Assembly (NCBI GenBank): GCA_903882805.1
Contig: CAIRYK010000065.1
Coordinates: 38,345 to 102,344, forward strand
Reading direction: 5' to 3'
DNA length: 64,000 bases
From: an uncultured Bacteroidota bacterium
Lineage (GTDB): Bacteria; Bacteroidota; Bacteroidia; Chitinophagales; Chitinophagaceae
In this document: in pieces, positions 1 to 10,242 of the stretch
Layout: the number at the start of each line of letters is the position of its first letter
Numbering within the stretch: the first letter of the stretch is position 1
Made by a program: the position numbers and the translations under genes
Notes under the pieces: model-generated
Told to the model about the DNA's origin: nothing
What the model saw: only the letters and a program-made list of their open reading frames with translations
The model's database searches: none

Positions 1-1
1 A

Positions 2-355
2 GGGCTTGCAGCCGGCGATTCTGTAACCTGCATGGTAGTAGGCAGCAATGTTTGCGGAAACTGGACAAACTTCAATTCCGTTTTCCTTCATTATGCCCTT
101 GGCCTAAACCATTTGTCGCAAAGCCGAGGCATCGCCATTTCGCCAAACCCAGCTTCCATTATCCTCAACATAGCTGCATCGCCCACAAACTATAGCGCCT
201 ATACGCTGCACGACGCCATGGGCCAGGAAATAATGACCAACTCCATAACCACACCTACAACCGTGATAGACATTAAAAACCTCCCCGCCGGCGTATATAC
301 CATTACCCTAAAAGGCGCAGCCGGGGCTAAGGTGGAGAAGTGGGTGAAGTGGTAG
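2..355 (+). CDS. C-terminal end of a secreted protein with T9SS sorting domain (partial)
   Basis: The frame is open from base 2, so the gene starts before the window and only its last ~117 codons are seen. The last ~80 residues look like a type A T9SS sorting domain: an SPNPAS motif near residue 50, a hydrophobic strand, then LPAGVYTITL and a short basic end (KVEKWVKW). In this family the domain directs export through the type IX system and attachment to, or release from, the cell surface. What the lost N-terminal part does cannot be told. An internal ATG at base 32 is in frame but falls in the middle of a domain, so it is not a convincing start. Confidence 0.8.
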   Translation, partial: GLAAGDSVTCMVVGSNVCGNWTNFNSVFLHYALGLNHLSQSRGIAISPNPASIILNIAASPTNYSAYTLHDAMGQEIMTNSITTPTTVIDIKNLPAGVYTITLKGAAGAKVEKWVKW

Positions 356-480
356 GGCGCCGCGCACCACTGGCAACTCCCCCTTCACACACCCATAATC
401 TTACCATAACAATTCCGTAATTACCGCTTCATGGCGCGGTAATACTGCGTGGGTAGTTTGCACCCAAATTACTTACGCAC

Positions 481-3400
481 ATGAAGAAAAATTTTATTAA
501 AGCGCTCGTATGCCTGGGCGGCATGGTATTGCCGGCCACTACGAGCATGGCGCAGATAAGACTGCTGCAGGATTACAAAAACTACAATTCGCCGGCTATT
601 GGCACGTTTCAGGGTATCAACTTCCGCGAGGCGGGCTTCTCGGGTATGTATCCTGTGCCCAATACCAATGGTAAGGAGTTTTGGGTAGTGTCGGACAGAG
701 GCGTGAATATTGATGCAGCAAATGCCAACCCATCGGGTTGCCGCCCTACTTACGACAAAATATATGCTTTCCCCAACTATGCGCCCAAAATACACCGCAT
801 ACGCGTAAACGGCGACTCGGTGCAGATATTGCAGACTATTACTATGAAACGCCCGGGCGGCGCTAATGCCACCGGCATCATCAACCCTACCGGTTTTGGC
901 AGCAAGATCACCGAACAGGCTTCTACCGATACTGTGCAGGATTGCGCAAACTTCAGCTCAAAAATTGCCGCAAAAGATGTTTGGGGTATTGATGCCGAAG
1001 GTATAGCCGTAGACCGCGACGGCAACTTCTGGTTGTGCGAAGAGGGCGGCCCAACCGTTTGGAAGCTCAATCAGAATGGCGTGGTATTGAAAAGATACTC
1101 GCCCTATGCAGGCTTGCCGGGCGCCGAGGCTATAGATGTAGCCATTGATACGGTTTTCAAATACCGCAAAAACAACCGCGGTTTTGAGGGAATCACCATT
1201 GCGCCAAATGGCAAGATATATGCTATTATCCAAAGCCCTGTGTTGTTTCCCACAACAACTATAGGCGAAAGCACACGCATCCACCGCCTGCTCGAGATCA
1301 ACCCCGCTACCGATGCTACGCGTATGTTTGCTTACCTCAACGACGGCGTTGTAGGCAGCAGCGGGCCTAACCAGATCCGTTTGAAAGACTGGAAGTTTGG
1401 CGACATGGCCGCTATCAACGATACTACGTTTCTGGTGCTGGAAGCTGCCCTGAGAGGTACTACCGACATTAAGAAAATATACAAAATAAACATCGCCGGC
1501 GCTACTCCCGTTACATCGGGTTTGTATAGCGGCGTAACGCTCGAGGCGCTGGTAGATTCTGCCGGTCTTGCCGCCAACAGTATAGTACCTGTGCGCAAAA
1601 GCCTGTTTATGGATCTGCTGGCCAATGGCTGGGATGCTACACTGGAAAAAGCGGAGGGTATGGCTATACTCAACGACAGCACGCTGTTTATTTGCAACGA
1701 CAACGACTATGGCCAAGTGTCGCCGGCCGAAAACGGCGTGGCTACTGCCACTACTACCCTGAGCCATGTAGTGAAATACGGACTGAGCGGAGCTAATAAA
1801 CTGGTGGGTTTTGTACCTACTACTACTACGCTGTCTATGGGTCTTACGGGGCCAAGCACCTCGCGCACTCCCTATCTGGTGCCTGCGCAGCCCGGCGCCC
1901 GCTTCACCTCTATACTTACCTCCACCGAAACTGTGGGCAGCTACAAAATGTGCGGCACACCCGATGGTCTCGGCGCGTTCGATAACAACGATGGTACATT
2001 TACCGTAGTTATGAACCACGAGTTTGGCAATACTGCCGGCGCTACAAGGGCGCATGGCTCTGTGGGCGCTTTTGTATCTAAGTGGGTGGTTAATAAATCA
2101 GATCTTTCTGTTGTTAGCGGTAGCGATCTTATCCGCAATATCAATATCTGGAACCCGCTCACGTCGAGCTACATTACCTACAACTCATCGTTCCCCGGCA
2201 CAGCCGCAGCTATCAATCGCTTCTGCTCTGCCGATATGCCCGAGGTTAGCGCATTTTACAATGCCGCCACCGGCAAAGGCACCACGAACCGTATATTTAT
2301 GAACGGCGAAGAAGCCGGCACAGAAGGCCGCGCATTTGCGCACATTGTTACCGGCTCTGCTGCAGGCACATCGTACGAGCTGCCTGCGCTCGGTAAATTC
2401 TCGTGGGAAAACGCACTGGCCAACCCTATAGCCAGCGACACCACCGTGGTAATAGGCACCGACGACGCAACGCCCGGCCAGCTATATGTATATGTAGGCG
2501 CTAAATCGGCTACCGGCAATGATATAGAAAAAGCCGGCCTTACCAATGGTAAGGTATTTGGCGTAGCCGTTACCGGCCTCACTACCGAAACAAGCGGTAG
2601 CATACCAGCTCCGGGCACTGCCTTTACACTCGCAGACCTGGGCAGGGTAACCAATATGACCGGCGCCGAGCTGAACACTGCAAGCAATGTTGCAGGCGTT
2701 ACTAACTTCCTGCGCCCCGAAGACGGAGCATGGGATCCAAAAAATCCTAACGATTTCTACTTTGCTACTACCAATGCCTTTGCAAGCCCAAGCCGCTTGT
2801 GGAGACTACGCTTTACCAATGCAGCCAACCCTGCGCTGGGCGGCTCTATAACGGCTGTGCTGGATGGCACAGAAGGACAAAAAATGCTGGACAACATAAC
2901 TCTGGACAACTACGGCCATGTGCTGATGGTAGAAGACGTAGGCAACAATGCACACGTGGGCAAGGTATGGCAGTACACCATAGCCACCGACTCGCTGGTG
3001 CAGGTGGGCGGCCACGACACTACACGCTTTGTAACCGGCGGCGCCAACTTCCTGACACAAGACGAAGAAGCATCGGGCATAATAGATGTAGAAAACATAC
3101 TGGGCCCCGGCAACTTCCTGATTGTAGACCAGGCGCACTATAGCATAAGCGGCGAAGCGGTAGAAGGCGGTCAGTTCCTGTCGTTCTTCAACCCGGCTAC
3201 TTACAATGCTGCTCCTGAGGTAAATGTAAAAGGCAATGGCATAAGCATTACCGATGGCGACAACACCCCATCTACCGCCGACAGCACTAACTACGGCACA
3301 GTATATGTAGGCAATGCCCAAACCAAAACCTATGTTATTGAAAATACCGGCGTAGGCGCCCTAACGGTAACCGGCATCAACTTTACCGGCGCTAATGCTG

Positions 3401-4611
3401 CCGAGTTTACGCTGGTAGCTCCTCCTACGTTCCCCTTCTCACTGAGCACAGGCGCTACCCAAACCATTACAGTGCGCTTTGCGCCACTGAATGGCGGTAC
3501 CCGCAATGCCACTATAAACATAGCCAGCAACGACGCTAACGAGGGCAACTACGACTACGCCCTTACCGGCGCCAGCATAGACAGCGCAGAGATAAATGTG
3601 CAAGGCAACGCTATAAACATTGTAGACGGCGACCTTACGCCCGGCATTGCCAACAATACCGACTTTGGCACACTGAACCTGGGTACCAACGTTACCAAAA
3701 TGTTTATCATTCAAAACACTGCGCAAGGCCACCTTACGCTTAGCGGCATCAACTTTACCGGCGCTAATGCAGGCGACTTTACGATAGTAGGCGGACCAAC
3801 CTTCCCGATGACGATAAACGGACTGGGCAGCTATGCGCTTACCGTACAGTTTGCACCGTCGGCTGTGGGCGACAGAAATGCTACGCTCAACATTCGCAGC
3901 AACGATATAGACGAAGCCACCTTCGACTTCTCGGTGAAAGGCGCAGGAGCCGGCTCACCCGAAATTACGCTGAAAGGTAATGGCAATGTAATCTATGATG
4001 GCGATATTACCCCCGGCGCTGCCAACAATACCGACTATGGCGCAGTAAATACCGGCGCTACCCGCAACAAAAACTATATGATATACAACGACGGCACAGG
4101 CGTACTTACCATATCGGGCATAAGCTTCACCGGAGCCAATGCCAGCGAGTTTACGCTGTATGGCGCGCCGGCATTCCCTATCAGCATACCTGCTGCAGGT
4201 TATCAGTCGATCGATGTACAGTTTTTGCCAACGGGCGCCGGCTACCGCACAGCAACGCTGTCTGTAGTAAACAACGATGCCGACGAAAGCATCTACGACT
4301 TTACCCTTCAGGGCAATGGCGTATCGGCGGCGGGCGTTACTACGCTTAGCGGCAACACAGCCTTCAATGTGTACCCCAACCCTGCCGGCAACAGCGCAAG
4401 CATAGCCCTGAGCCTGAACAACGAAGCGCAGATAAGCATAAGCGTGATAGACATGCAAGGCAAAGAAGTACTGCCCGCTACCGAGCAAACCCTGAAAGCC
4501 GGTAAGCACACCGTAGAGCTCAACACAGCCACACTGGCCAACGGCGTTTACTTCCTGAAAATAACCGATGGCGAATCGGCTACACACACCAAGCTGAGCA
4601 TTATGCATTAA
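481..4611 (+). CDS. Secreted phytase-esterase-like / PhoX-like protein with choice-of-anchor repeats and T9SS domain
   Basis: 1376 residues with a signal peptide (MKKNFIKALVCLGG through TSMAQ). Residues ~35-420 resemble the esterase-like domain of the phytase family: a propeller with VVSDRG, GIAVDRDGNFW, EGITIAPNGKIYA and EGMAILNDSTLF. Residues ~470-900 resemble DUF839/PhoX proteins (DGLGAFDNNDGTFTVVMNHEFG, LRPEDGAWDPKNPNDFYFAT). Three ~120-residue choice-of-anchor D (ASPM/SPD-2/hydin-like) repeats follow at ~910-1035, 1036-1158 and 1159-1280, each with a GNG/GNA..DGD..P opening and an FTGANA motif. A T9SS type A domain (~1290-1376) ends it. A role in extracellular phosphate-ester hydrolysis is inferred. 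The ATG is placed exactly ahead of the signal peptide, and a hairpin terminator follows the stop. Having both propellers in one chain is unusual. Confidence 0.85.
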   Translation: MKKNFIKALVCLGGMVLPATTSMAQIRLLQDYKNYNSPAIGTFQGINFREAGFSGMYPVPNTNGKEFWVVSDRGVNIDAANANPSGCRPTYDKIYAFPNYAPKIHRIRVNGDSVQILQTITMKRPGGANATGIINPTGFGSKITEQASTDTVQDCANFSSKIAAKDVWGIDAEGIAVDRDGNFWLCEEGGPTVWKLNQNGVVLKRYSPYAGLPGAEAIDVAIDTVFKYRKNNRGFEGITIAPNGKIYAIIQSPVLFPTTTIGESTRIHRLLEINPATDATRMFAYLNDGVVGSSGPNQIRLKDWKFGDMAAINDTTFLVLEAALRGTTDIKKIYKINIAGATPVTSGLYSGVTLEALVDSAGLAANSIVPVRKSLFMDLLANGWDATLEKAEGMAILNDSTLFICNDNDYGQVSPAENGVATATTTLSHVVKYGLSGANKLVGFVPTTTTLSMGLTGPSTSRTPYLVPAQPGARFTSILTSTETVGSYKMCGTPDGLGAFDNNDGTFTVVMNHEFGNTAGATRAHGSVGAFVSKWVVNKSDLSVVSGSDLIRNINIWNPLTSSYITYNSSFPGTAAAINRFCSADMPEVSAFYNAATGKGTTNRIFMNGEEAGTEGRAFAHIVTGSAAGTSYELPALGKFSWENALANPIASDTTVVIGTDDATPGQLYVYVGAKSATGNDIEKAGLTNGKVFGVAVTGLTTETSGSIPAPGTAFTLADLGRVTNMTGAELNTASNVAGVTNFLRPEDGAWDPKNPNDFYFATTNAFASPSRLWRLRFTNAANPALGGSITAVLDGTEGQKMLDNITLDNYGHVLMVEDVGNNAHVGKVWQYTIATDSLVQVGGHDTTRFVTGGANFLTQDEEASGIIDVENILGPGNFLIVDQAHYSISGEAVEGGQFLSFFNPATYNAAPEVNVKGNGISITDGDNTPSTADSTNYGTVYVGNAQTKTYVIENTGVGALTVTGINFTGANAAEFTLVAPPTFPFSLSTGATQTITVRFAPLNGGTRNATINIASNDANEGNYDYALTGASIDSAEINVQGNAINIVDGDLTPGIANNTDFGTLNLGTNVTKMFIIQNTAQGHLTLSGINFTGANAGDFTIVGGPTFPMTINGLGSYALTVQFAPSAVGDRNATLNIRSNDIDEATFDFSVKGAGAGSPEITLKGNGNVIYDGDITPGAANNTDYGAVNTGATRNKNYMIYNDGTGVLTISGISFTGANASEFTLYGAPAFPISIPAAGYQSIDVQFLPTGAGYRTATLSVVNNDADESIYDFTLQGNGVSAAGVTTLSGNTAFNVYPNPAGNSASIALSLNNEAQISISVIDMQGKEVLPATEQTLKAGKHTVELNTATLANGVYFLKITDGESATHTKLSIMH

Positions 4612-4649
4612 TTGCCGGAGAAAGTAATAGCTTCATAAATACCCTACTA

Positions 4650-4686
4650 CAATGGCTGCCCTAACCGGCGGCCATTGCGGTTTTTA
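4650..4686 (+). terminator. Rho-independent terminator after the 1376-residue secreted protein
   Basis: An 11-bp stem (4650-4660 with 4667-4677, one G-T pair, loop ctaacc) is followed within 4 bases by a run of five T. It lies 39 bases after the stop codon. Confidence 0.7.
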
Positions 4687-4706
4687 GTTTAATAGGTCGT
4701 TGCCCA

Positions 4707-4880
4707 ATGGATTGACTATGTGTTTCTATAAAAAAACCACAGCCCTGAAAGGGCAAAATCCGATAGTTGCCTAATTCTACGGGTTTAACAGGGCGTAGCC
4801 AAATGGATTATGTGTTTCTATAAAAAACCACAGCGCCCTGAAAGGGCAAAATCCCATAGCGATGGGCAACGCCCATCGAA
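4707..4880. repeat. Two copies of an intergenic palindromic repeat
   Basis: Two near-identical blocks share tatgtgtttctataaaa followed by an accacag stretch and a hairpin gccct-gaa-agggc (4742-4754 and 4835-4847). A third hairpin, cgatgggc-aac-gcccatcg, lies at 4860-4878. The rest of the 526-base gap (4687-5137) holds no coding frame or RNA gene that I recognise. It is AT-rich towards the next gene. Confidence 0.7.
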
Positions 4881-5137
4881 AAAGTATTTTACCCTAATGT
4901 TTTACTATGCCGGAACTTTTAACGCAAATTGGCGTTACCCCTAATTGCTTACCGCTTGCACTGGCTGCATACAAGCCATAATATATAGAAGAGTCCTACA
5001 ACCCACTAACCCTAAAACACAGCAAACCAACCCTAAAAACATAGAAACATAAAATATAAGCCCAAAAAGATGGTTGGCTTTAAATTACAACTTAAATTTA
5101 TAAAACAACAGCACGCCTACCCCGTGCCTGAGCGCTT

Positions 5138-6718
5138 ATGAAATATTTAGTTGTAGCATTTATTGTTTGTTGCAGATTATGTGCAGGTGCACAGGTGATA
5201 ACGACTGTGGCGGGAGGGGGTGTATTAGGGGATGGCAATCCTGCTACAGCGGCCGTTATTAACCAACCACATTTAGCAACTTTTGATAAATTTGGCAACT
5301 ATTATTTTAGTCAGGCTTTTAGTCATACTGTAAGAAAAGTAGATGTACTTGGTAGAATTTCCACTGTTGCTGGAACATCGGGCATTAGTGGTTTTAGCGG
5401 CGATGGCGGACCTGCTTCATCTGCTAAATTTAGATTCCCTGAAGGCTTGGCATGTGATACATTTGGTAATTTATACATTGCCGACCATCAGAATTTTAGA
5501 ATTAGGAAAGTTGACATGTCTACCAATTTAATAACAACAGTCGCAGGAAATGGAGGTGGAGGTGATGCCGGAGATGGCGGACCTGCTACAGCCGCGGATT
5601 TTTTCCCATCAGACATTTGTTTTGATAGTCATGGTAATTTGTATATTTCGGATGGCTCGCATCATAAAATACGCAAAGTAGGGACAGATGGTGTAATTTC
5701 AACTTATGCAGGTACTGGTAGTCTGGGATTTAGTGGTGATGGTGGAGCTGCTACACTTTGCCAGTTTTGGAATCCATTGACCTTAGCAATAGATAAAAAT
5801 AAAAACCTATATGTCGCAGACAGGATGAATAAAAGGGTTCGGAAAATAGATACATTTGGTATTATAACTACAGTTGCAGGAACAGGAGTTGCGGTATATA
5901 GTGGAGACGAAATTGCTGCAACCTCAAGCGGTATTGGTCCACTTGCACTAGGTGTAGATAAACGCTTGAATTTGTTTATATCTGATTCTAACCAAAGAGT
6001 GCGGATGGTCGACACGTTTGGTATCATTCATACCGTTGTTGGGACCGGAGTATTAGGGTTTAGTGGCGATGGGGGGGCGGCCACGGCAGCTCAGATATCA
6101 ACGCCAGCGGGCATAACATTTGATGCTTGTCAAAATTTATATTTTATAGATAATATGAATGTTCGCATCCGCAAAGTAACCTACCCGCCCCTACTCACAG
6201 TACCCACTATAGCGCTAAGCGGAGAAACGAATATGCCTTTAGGCAGCACGGTAACCGTAACTGCTACGGTAGCCAATGCAGGCAGTAGCTACCTGATACA
6301 CTGGCTCAACCATGGTATAGAGTTTACCACCACCACTGTGCCCATGGTTACTTATACCAAGCCGCCGGGTGTAGATACCATTACTGCACGTATAGTACCC
6401 ACCGGCTATGGCTGCTGGGATAGCGCTACCAGTGTGGGGCATATGGTAATGGTGGGTACCACAGGAATACCCACGGGGCAGGCAGCAGATGCCCTCATCA
6501 TCTACCCCAACCCCACCACCAACCTACTGCACATAACCGGCCTACCCGGCGCGGCTACCTACCGCCTACTGAGTATGGTGGGCGCGGTGGCGCGGTGGGG
6601 CGAGCTGCCTGCCGGCGGCGGCGCTGCCCCACTGCAAGGGCTACCCCCCGGCATGTATGTGCTGGAGCTGGTAACAGAGCGTGGTGAGCGAGTAGTGAGG
6701 AGAGTGGTGAAGGAGTAG
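5138..6718 (+). CDS. Secreted NHL-repeat beta-propeller protein with T9SS domain
   Basis: 526 residues; signal peptide MKYLVVAFIVCCRLCAGAQ. Residues ~20-350 hold repeated NHL-like blades with the recurring phrases ITTVAG, GDGGPAT, NLYIADxxNxRIRKV. Residues ~355-440 form an Ig-like/PKD-like domain (VTVTATVANAGSSYLIHW), and ~450-526 a T9SS type A domain (IYPNPTTNLLHI ... LPPGMYVLEL). Proteins of this type are exported to the surface; the propeller probably binds a ligand or partner, but no substrate can be read. It is a close architectural relative of the gene at 30627. The coding sequence is AT-richer in the propeller than in the C-terminal part, where base use changes sharply near 6180, which hints at a domain swap or differing constraint. 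Confidence 0.85.
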   Translation: MKYLVVAFIVCCRLCAGAQVITTVAGGGVLGDGNPATAAVINQPHLATFDKFGNYYFSQAFSHTVRKVDVLGRISTVAGTSGISGFSGDGGPASSAKFRFPEGLACDTFGNLYIADHQNFRIRKVDMSTNLITTVAGNGGGGDAGDGGPATAADFFPSDICFDSHGNLYISDGSHHKIRKVGTDGVISTYAGTGSLGFSGDGGAATLCQFWNPLTLAIDKNKNLYVADRMNKRVRKIDTFGIITTVAGTGVAVYSGDEIAATSSGIGPLALGVDKRLNLFISDSNQRVRMVDTFGIIHTVVGTGVLGFSGDGGAATAAQISTPAGITFDACQNLYFIDNMNVRIRKVTYPPLLTVPTIALSGETNMPLGSTVTVTATVANAGSSYLIHWLNHGIEFTTTTVPMVTYTKPPGVDTITARIVPTGYGCWDSATSVGHMVMVGTTGIPTGQAADALIIYPNPTTNLLHITGLPGAATYRLLSMVGAVARWGELPAGGGAAPLQGLPPGMYVLELVTERGERVVRRVVKE

Positions 6719-6744
6719 GTGGGTGCATGGCGCCTGCCCGTAAA

Positions 6745-6775
6745 ATAAAAACAGCCCGATTATACAATCGGGCTG
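6745..6775 (-). terminator. Terminator of pnp
   Basis: A perfect 10-bp stem, cagcccgatt with aatcgggctg (6752-6775, loop atac). Read on the minus strand it is followed by a T-rich run (complement of 6741-6751). It lies 28 bases past the pnp stop. Confidence 0.85.
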
Positions 6776-6802
6776 CTGTGTGTTATTTATTGTTGTGCGT
6801 TA

Positions 6803-9157
6803 TTACAGCGCAAGGTCTGCATCATCGTCGGCTACTTTTGGGGCCGGAGCGGCGTTGTTGTTGTTTTCGCGTGGCGCACGGTCGTTGTCTCTGCGCGGGC
6901 GGTCGCCGCCATCGCGCGGGCCGCGGTCGTTACCTCTGCGGTCGTTGCCGCCTTTGCGGTCGCGGTCATTGCCTCTGCGGTCGTCTCCGCCGCGTCTGTC
7001 GTCGCCTTCGCGGCGTTCGCGCTTTTCGGGCTCTACATAACCATCGGGTTTTGGCATCAGTACCTTGCGGCTCAGGCGCAGTTTGCCCGTCTTGGGGTCG
7101 GTGCCTACCAGTTGTATTTTTATTACGTCGCCTTCTTTCATCACGCCGTCCAGTGTGTCCAGGCGTTTCCAGCTCACTTCCGATATGTGGAGCAAGCCCT
7201 GCTTGCCGGGCATAAACTCTACAAATGCGCCAAAGGGCACTATGCTCTTCACCACGCCTTCGTAGGTTGCGCCTATCTCGGGTATAGCTACTATGCTGCG
7301 TATCCATGCCAGGGCTTTATCAATACTTTCTTTGTTGTTAGAAAATATCTTGATGATACCTTCCTGACCAACCTCTTCAATATTGATTTTAGCGCCTGTT
7401 TCGCGCTGTATTTCCTGTATTATCTTACCGCCAGGGCCTATTACAGCGCCTATAAATTCGCGGTCTATATTCAGTTGTTCTATGCGTGGGGCATGTGGTT
7501 TCAGCTCGGCGCGGCGCTCAGGTATGCACTCATACATAGCGTCCAGTATGTGCAGTCGGCCGCGTTTAGCCTGGTCCAGCGCCTGCCTCATAATGTCCAT
7601 GCTCAGTCCGTCTACCTTAATGTCCATCTGTATACCGCAGATACCATCGCGAGTTCCGGTTACCTTAAAGTCCATATCGCCCAGGTGATCTTCATCGCCC
7701 AGTATGTCGGTAAGTACGGCAAATTTGCCATTCTCGCCCGATATCAGTCCCATAGCCACGCCGCTCACGTGCTTAGGCAGCGGCACACCCGCATCCATAA
7801 GCGCCAGCGAACCCGCGCACACAGTAGCCATAGACGACGAACCGTTGCTCTCGAGTATGTCCGACACCACGCGCACCGTATAAGGGTACTCGGCTGGCAT
7901 CATTTGCTTCAGCGAGCGCATCGCGAGGTTGCCATGGCCCACCTCGCGGCGGCTTTGTCCGCGCATCATTTTCACCTCGCCGGTGCTGAATGGCGGGAAG
8001 TTGTAATGCAGCATAAACTTCATGTAGTCCGATGTTGCAGCGGTTTCCAGCAGCAATTCATCATCTACAGTACCCAGCGTCACAGTAGTGAGCGACTGAG
8101 TTTCGCCGCGTGTAAACAGCGATGCGCCGTGCGGAGAAGGCAGTATGCCGGTTTCCATAGTCAGTACGCGCACATCTTCCAGTCCGCGGCCGTCCAGGCG
8201 CACGCGCTCGGTCAGCATCATATCGCGGATGATCTTCTTTTCCAGGTCGTGGAAGTAAGTACCTATCAGCGCAGCGTCTTCGGCTTTCAGTTCGCCTTCT
8301 GCAAAAGTGGCTTTGAAGTCTTCTTTTATTTTCTTGAAGGCATCGCTGCGGTCGTGCTTAGGCAATGCGCCCTTAGCTACTGCATATATGCGTTCAGAGC
8401 CAAAAGCGGCTACCTTAGCTTCCAGTTCAGCATTTGTGTATGGCTTGGTGTAGTCGCGTTTTGCAGTGATGCCCGCTTTTTCGCGGAGCTGATGCTGCAG
8501 CGCTACCTGGGCGCGAATGGCGTCGTGGGCTACCTCTATGGCAGTTACCAGTCCTTCTTCTTCGCACTCCTTGCCTTCGCCCTCTACCATCATTATATTC
8601 TTTTCGGTAGCGGCTACAATTATATTCATGTCGCAATCAGCAAGCTGGGTGCGGGTAGGGTTTACTATATATTCGCCGTTTATGCGGCCAATGCGCACTT
8701 CAGATATCACTTCCAGTACCGGAATGTCGCTCACTGCCAGCGCTGCCGATGCTGCGAGGCAAGCCAGCGCGTCGGGCATAACTTCCTGATCAGATGATAT
8801 AAGGGTAACGAGCACCTGCACTTCACACAGATAATCGTCTGGGAACAATGGGCGGAGCGCGCGGTCTATAAGGCGAGAGGTGAGTATTTCGTAATCGTTA
8901 AGTCTGGCTTCGCGCTTGAAGAAAGAACCCGGTATGCGGCCTGCAGAAGCAAACTTTTCCTGATAATCTACGGTAAGCGGAAAAAATGATTGGCCTGGTT
9001 TAGGCTCTTTGGTAGCTACTACAGTAGCCAGTATCATGCAGTTGCCCATGCGCACCACTACGGAGCCATCGGCCTGACGGGCCATCTTGCCCGTTTCTAT
9101 TGATATTTCGCGTCCGTCGCCCAACTGGAGCGACACGGAAATGGGATTTGGAATCAT
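6803..9157 (-). CDS. pnp: Polyribonucleotide nucleotidyltransferase (PNPase)
   Basis: 784 residues. PNPase degrades RNA 3'-to-5' with phosphate and can add 3' tails; it acts in the cytoplasm, often with other RNA-decay enzymes. Visible order: first RNase PH domain (~12-145), helical linker, second RNase PH domain (~325-550) with the catalytic stretch [13 protein letters not shown], a KH domain with IGPGGK (~562-620), and an S1 domain ([17 protein letters not shown], ~627-697). A tail of about 80 residues rich in Arg, Asp and Gly (repeats of DRRG/NDR) follows; it is longer than in E. coli PNPase and is probably a disordered RNA- or protein-binding tail. rpsO lies just upstream, the classic rpsO-pnp pairing, but each gene here has its own terminator. 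Confidence 0.97.
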   Translation of the reverse strand: MIPNPISVSLQLGDGREISIETGKMARQADGSVVVRMGNCMILATVVATKEPKPGQSFFPLTVDYQEKFASAGRIPGSFFKREARLNDYEILTSRLIDRALRPLFPDDYLCEVQVLVTLISSDQEVMPDALACLAASAALAVSDIPVLEVISEVRIGRINGEYIVNPTRTQLADCDMNIIVAATEKNIMMVEGEGKECEEEGLVTAIEVAHDAIRAQVALQHQLREKAGITAKRDYTKPYTNAELEAKVAAFGSERIYAVAKGALPKHDRSDAFKKIKEDFKATFAEGELKAEDAALIGTYFHDLEKKIIRDMMLTERVRLDGRGLEDVRVLTMETGILPSPHGASLFTRGETQSLTTVTLGTVDDELLLETAATSDYMKFMLHYNFPPFSTGEVKMMRGQSRREVGHGNLAMRSLKQMMPAEYPYTVRVVSDILESNGSSSMATVCAGSLALMDAGVPLPKHVSGVAMGLISGENGKFAVLTDILGDEDHLGDMDFKVTGTRDGICGIQMDIKVDGLSMDIMRQALDQAKRGRLHILDAMYECIPERRAELKPHAPRIEQLNIDREFIGAVIGPGGKIIQEIQRETGAKINIEEVGQEGIIKIFSNNKESIDKALAWIRSIVAIPEIGATYEGVVKSIVPFGAFVEFMPGKQGLLHISEVSWKRLDTLDGVMKEGDVIKIQLVGTDPKTGKLRLSRKVLMPKPDGYVEPEKRERREGDDRRGGDDRRGNDRDRKGGNDRRGNDRGPRDGGDRPRRDNDRAPRENNNNAAPAPKVADDDADLAL

Positions 9158-9280
9158 TTCATCTGGTATTAAATGTTAAGTAAAATGGCGTACCGGAAGC
9201 AAAAAATGAGTGGCCTCTACCGCAGGGGTATGCGCAATGCCATTCATTCTTGTTCCGGACACAGTATAAAATTGGTCATA

Positions 9281-9313
9281 AAAAAACAATTCCCAACCGA
9301 AAGCAGTTGGGAA
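9281..9313 (-). terminator. Terminator of rpsO
   Basis: Stem ttcccaac with gttgggaa (9290-9313, 8-base loop), followed on the minus strand by a run of six T (complement of 9281-9286). It lies 17 bases past the rpsO stop and separates rpsO from pnp, although read-through is common in this gene pair. Confidence 0.8.
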
Positions 9314-9330
9314 AAGCTTGTTGGTTTTGC

Positions 9331-9603
9331 TTATTTGCGCAAACCAAGTTTTTCTATCAGGCCACGATAAGATTCAAGATTGTTGTGGCTGAGGTACATT
9401 AATAAACGTTTACGACGACCTACCATCTGCATCAAACCACGGTTGCTCGAGAAGTCTTTTTTGTTAGTCTTCAGGTGATTAGAGATGTGAGTGATACGCT
9501 CTGTGAGCATGGCAATCTGCGATTCAATGGAGCCTGTATTGGTTTCGCTTCCACCAAAGTTTTTAAAGATATTCGCTTTTTTTTCAGCTGTAAAATGAGA
9601 CAT
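9331..9603 (-). CDS. rpsO: 30S ribosomal protein S15
   Basis: 90 residues, the usual S15 length. The S15 signature is clear: TGSIESQIAMLTERI, THISNHLKTNKKDFSSNRGL, and GRRKRLLMYL near the C-terminus. S15 binds 16S rRNA helices in the platform of the small subunit early in assembly. The gene lies directly upstream of pnp in the conserved order. Transcription probably starts from the TATCTTTG box at 9644-9651. Confidence 0.97.
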   Translation of the reverse strand: MSHFTAEKKANIFKNFGGSETNTGSIESQIAMLTERITHISNHLKTNKKDFSSNRGLMQMVGRRKRLLMYLSHNNLESYRGLIEKLGLRK

Positions 9604-9643
9604 TTGCGTCAGAATTTTTAAATAAACACACTTTTTGAGTGTG

Positions 9644-9651
9644 CAAAGATA
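9644..9651 (-). promoter_or_regulatory. Candidate Bacteroidota -7 box for rpsO
   Basis: Minus-strand TATCTTTG matches the TAnnTTTG consensus of Bacteroidota housekeeping promoters and lies 40 bases before the rpsO start. A small hairpin, cacac/gtgtg (9627-9643), lies directly downstream. No clear TTTG -33 box is seen at the usual spacing. Confidence 0.45.
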
Positions 9652-10023
9652 ATGAAATAATGTGGAAAAATAGTATTTGGAAATATGAATTTCTGAAATT
9701 AAGGTAAAAATTCGCTGCTACGCTAATAATCAGCGCGTTAGGTAGCTAAGAGGCAACATATGTCGCCAGCGTTGTTATACCACACCGCAAAACTATCTCT
9801 TTTTTGAATACAAGTAATAGCTGCGTTGTAAAAATGTGCGGTAGGTTGCGTTTCAATCTTCGTTTCTAAAAAAGTATCCCTCCGGCGCGAGTGTTCCTCC
9901 GGAACGCTCCTAACTAATGTAGCCGGTTTGTAACCAGCGTTCACCATCCTACACCGACGCGCCGATCAACAAGCGCTTTGATTGTCAACCGCACTAATTC
10001 GAAAAAAACCCATAAATTTGGAT
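9652..10023. other. Intergenic stretch, probably repeat-derived, no convincing gene
   Basis: A 69-codon frame on the minus strand (9738-9947) is open, but it overlaps small palindromes such as gttcc-tcc-ggaac (9893-9905) and has no recognisable domain or leader. I treat it as non-coding repeat material. It begins the repeat-rich patch that continues to 12.2 kb. Confidence 0.4.
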
Positions 10024-10242
10024 ATGAAAATTTCACTTCAATACGTAAACGATATGGATGGGCATTTACAGGCTGTACAATTGCCTATTGCCGAATGGAA
10101 TAAAACACTCGAGAAACTAAAGAAACAAGAACAAGCGTTAAAATTAAAATCAGACTTAACGGAAGCTTTTGATCAAGTTGAAACGCTTAGATCTTCAAAA
10201 GGGAAAAAACAAACCCTCAACGAATTCCTAAATGAGCTTTAG
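10024..10242 (+). CDS. Antitoxin-like protein of a broken type II toxin-antitoxin pair
   Basis: 72 residues from ATG 10024; the frame is open further upstream, but the MKISLQYV start matches how such short antitoxins begin. It starts with strands (LQYVNDMDGHLQAVQLPIAEW), then a charged helix (LEKLKKQEQALKLKSDL) and a C-terminal LNEFLNEL. This is the pattern of the small proteins found before RelE/ParE-family toxins in Bacteroidota, where they neutralise the toxin and repress the operon. A toxin start (ATG 10232) overlaps its last codons by 11 bases, but that toxin is cut off after 25 codons. The family assignment is inference from layout plus general sequence character. Confidence 0.6.
   Translation: MKISLQYVNDMDGHLQAVQLPIAEWNKTLEKLKKQEQALKLKSDLTEAFDQVETLRSSKGKKQTLNEFLNEL

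Noticed and set aside
4612..5137. Insertion sequence
   Set aside because: No transposase frame and no long terminal inverted repeats; only short hairpins.
7112..8797. 561-codon frame opposite pnp
   Set aside because: A mirror of a strongly coding gene; low-complexity His/Tyr/Ala composition typical of antisense frames.
9738..9947. 69-codon minus-strand frame
   Set aside because: It overlaps small palindromes, has no recognisable domain or leader and lies in repeat material; probably a chance frame.
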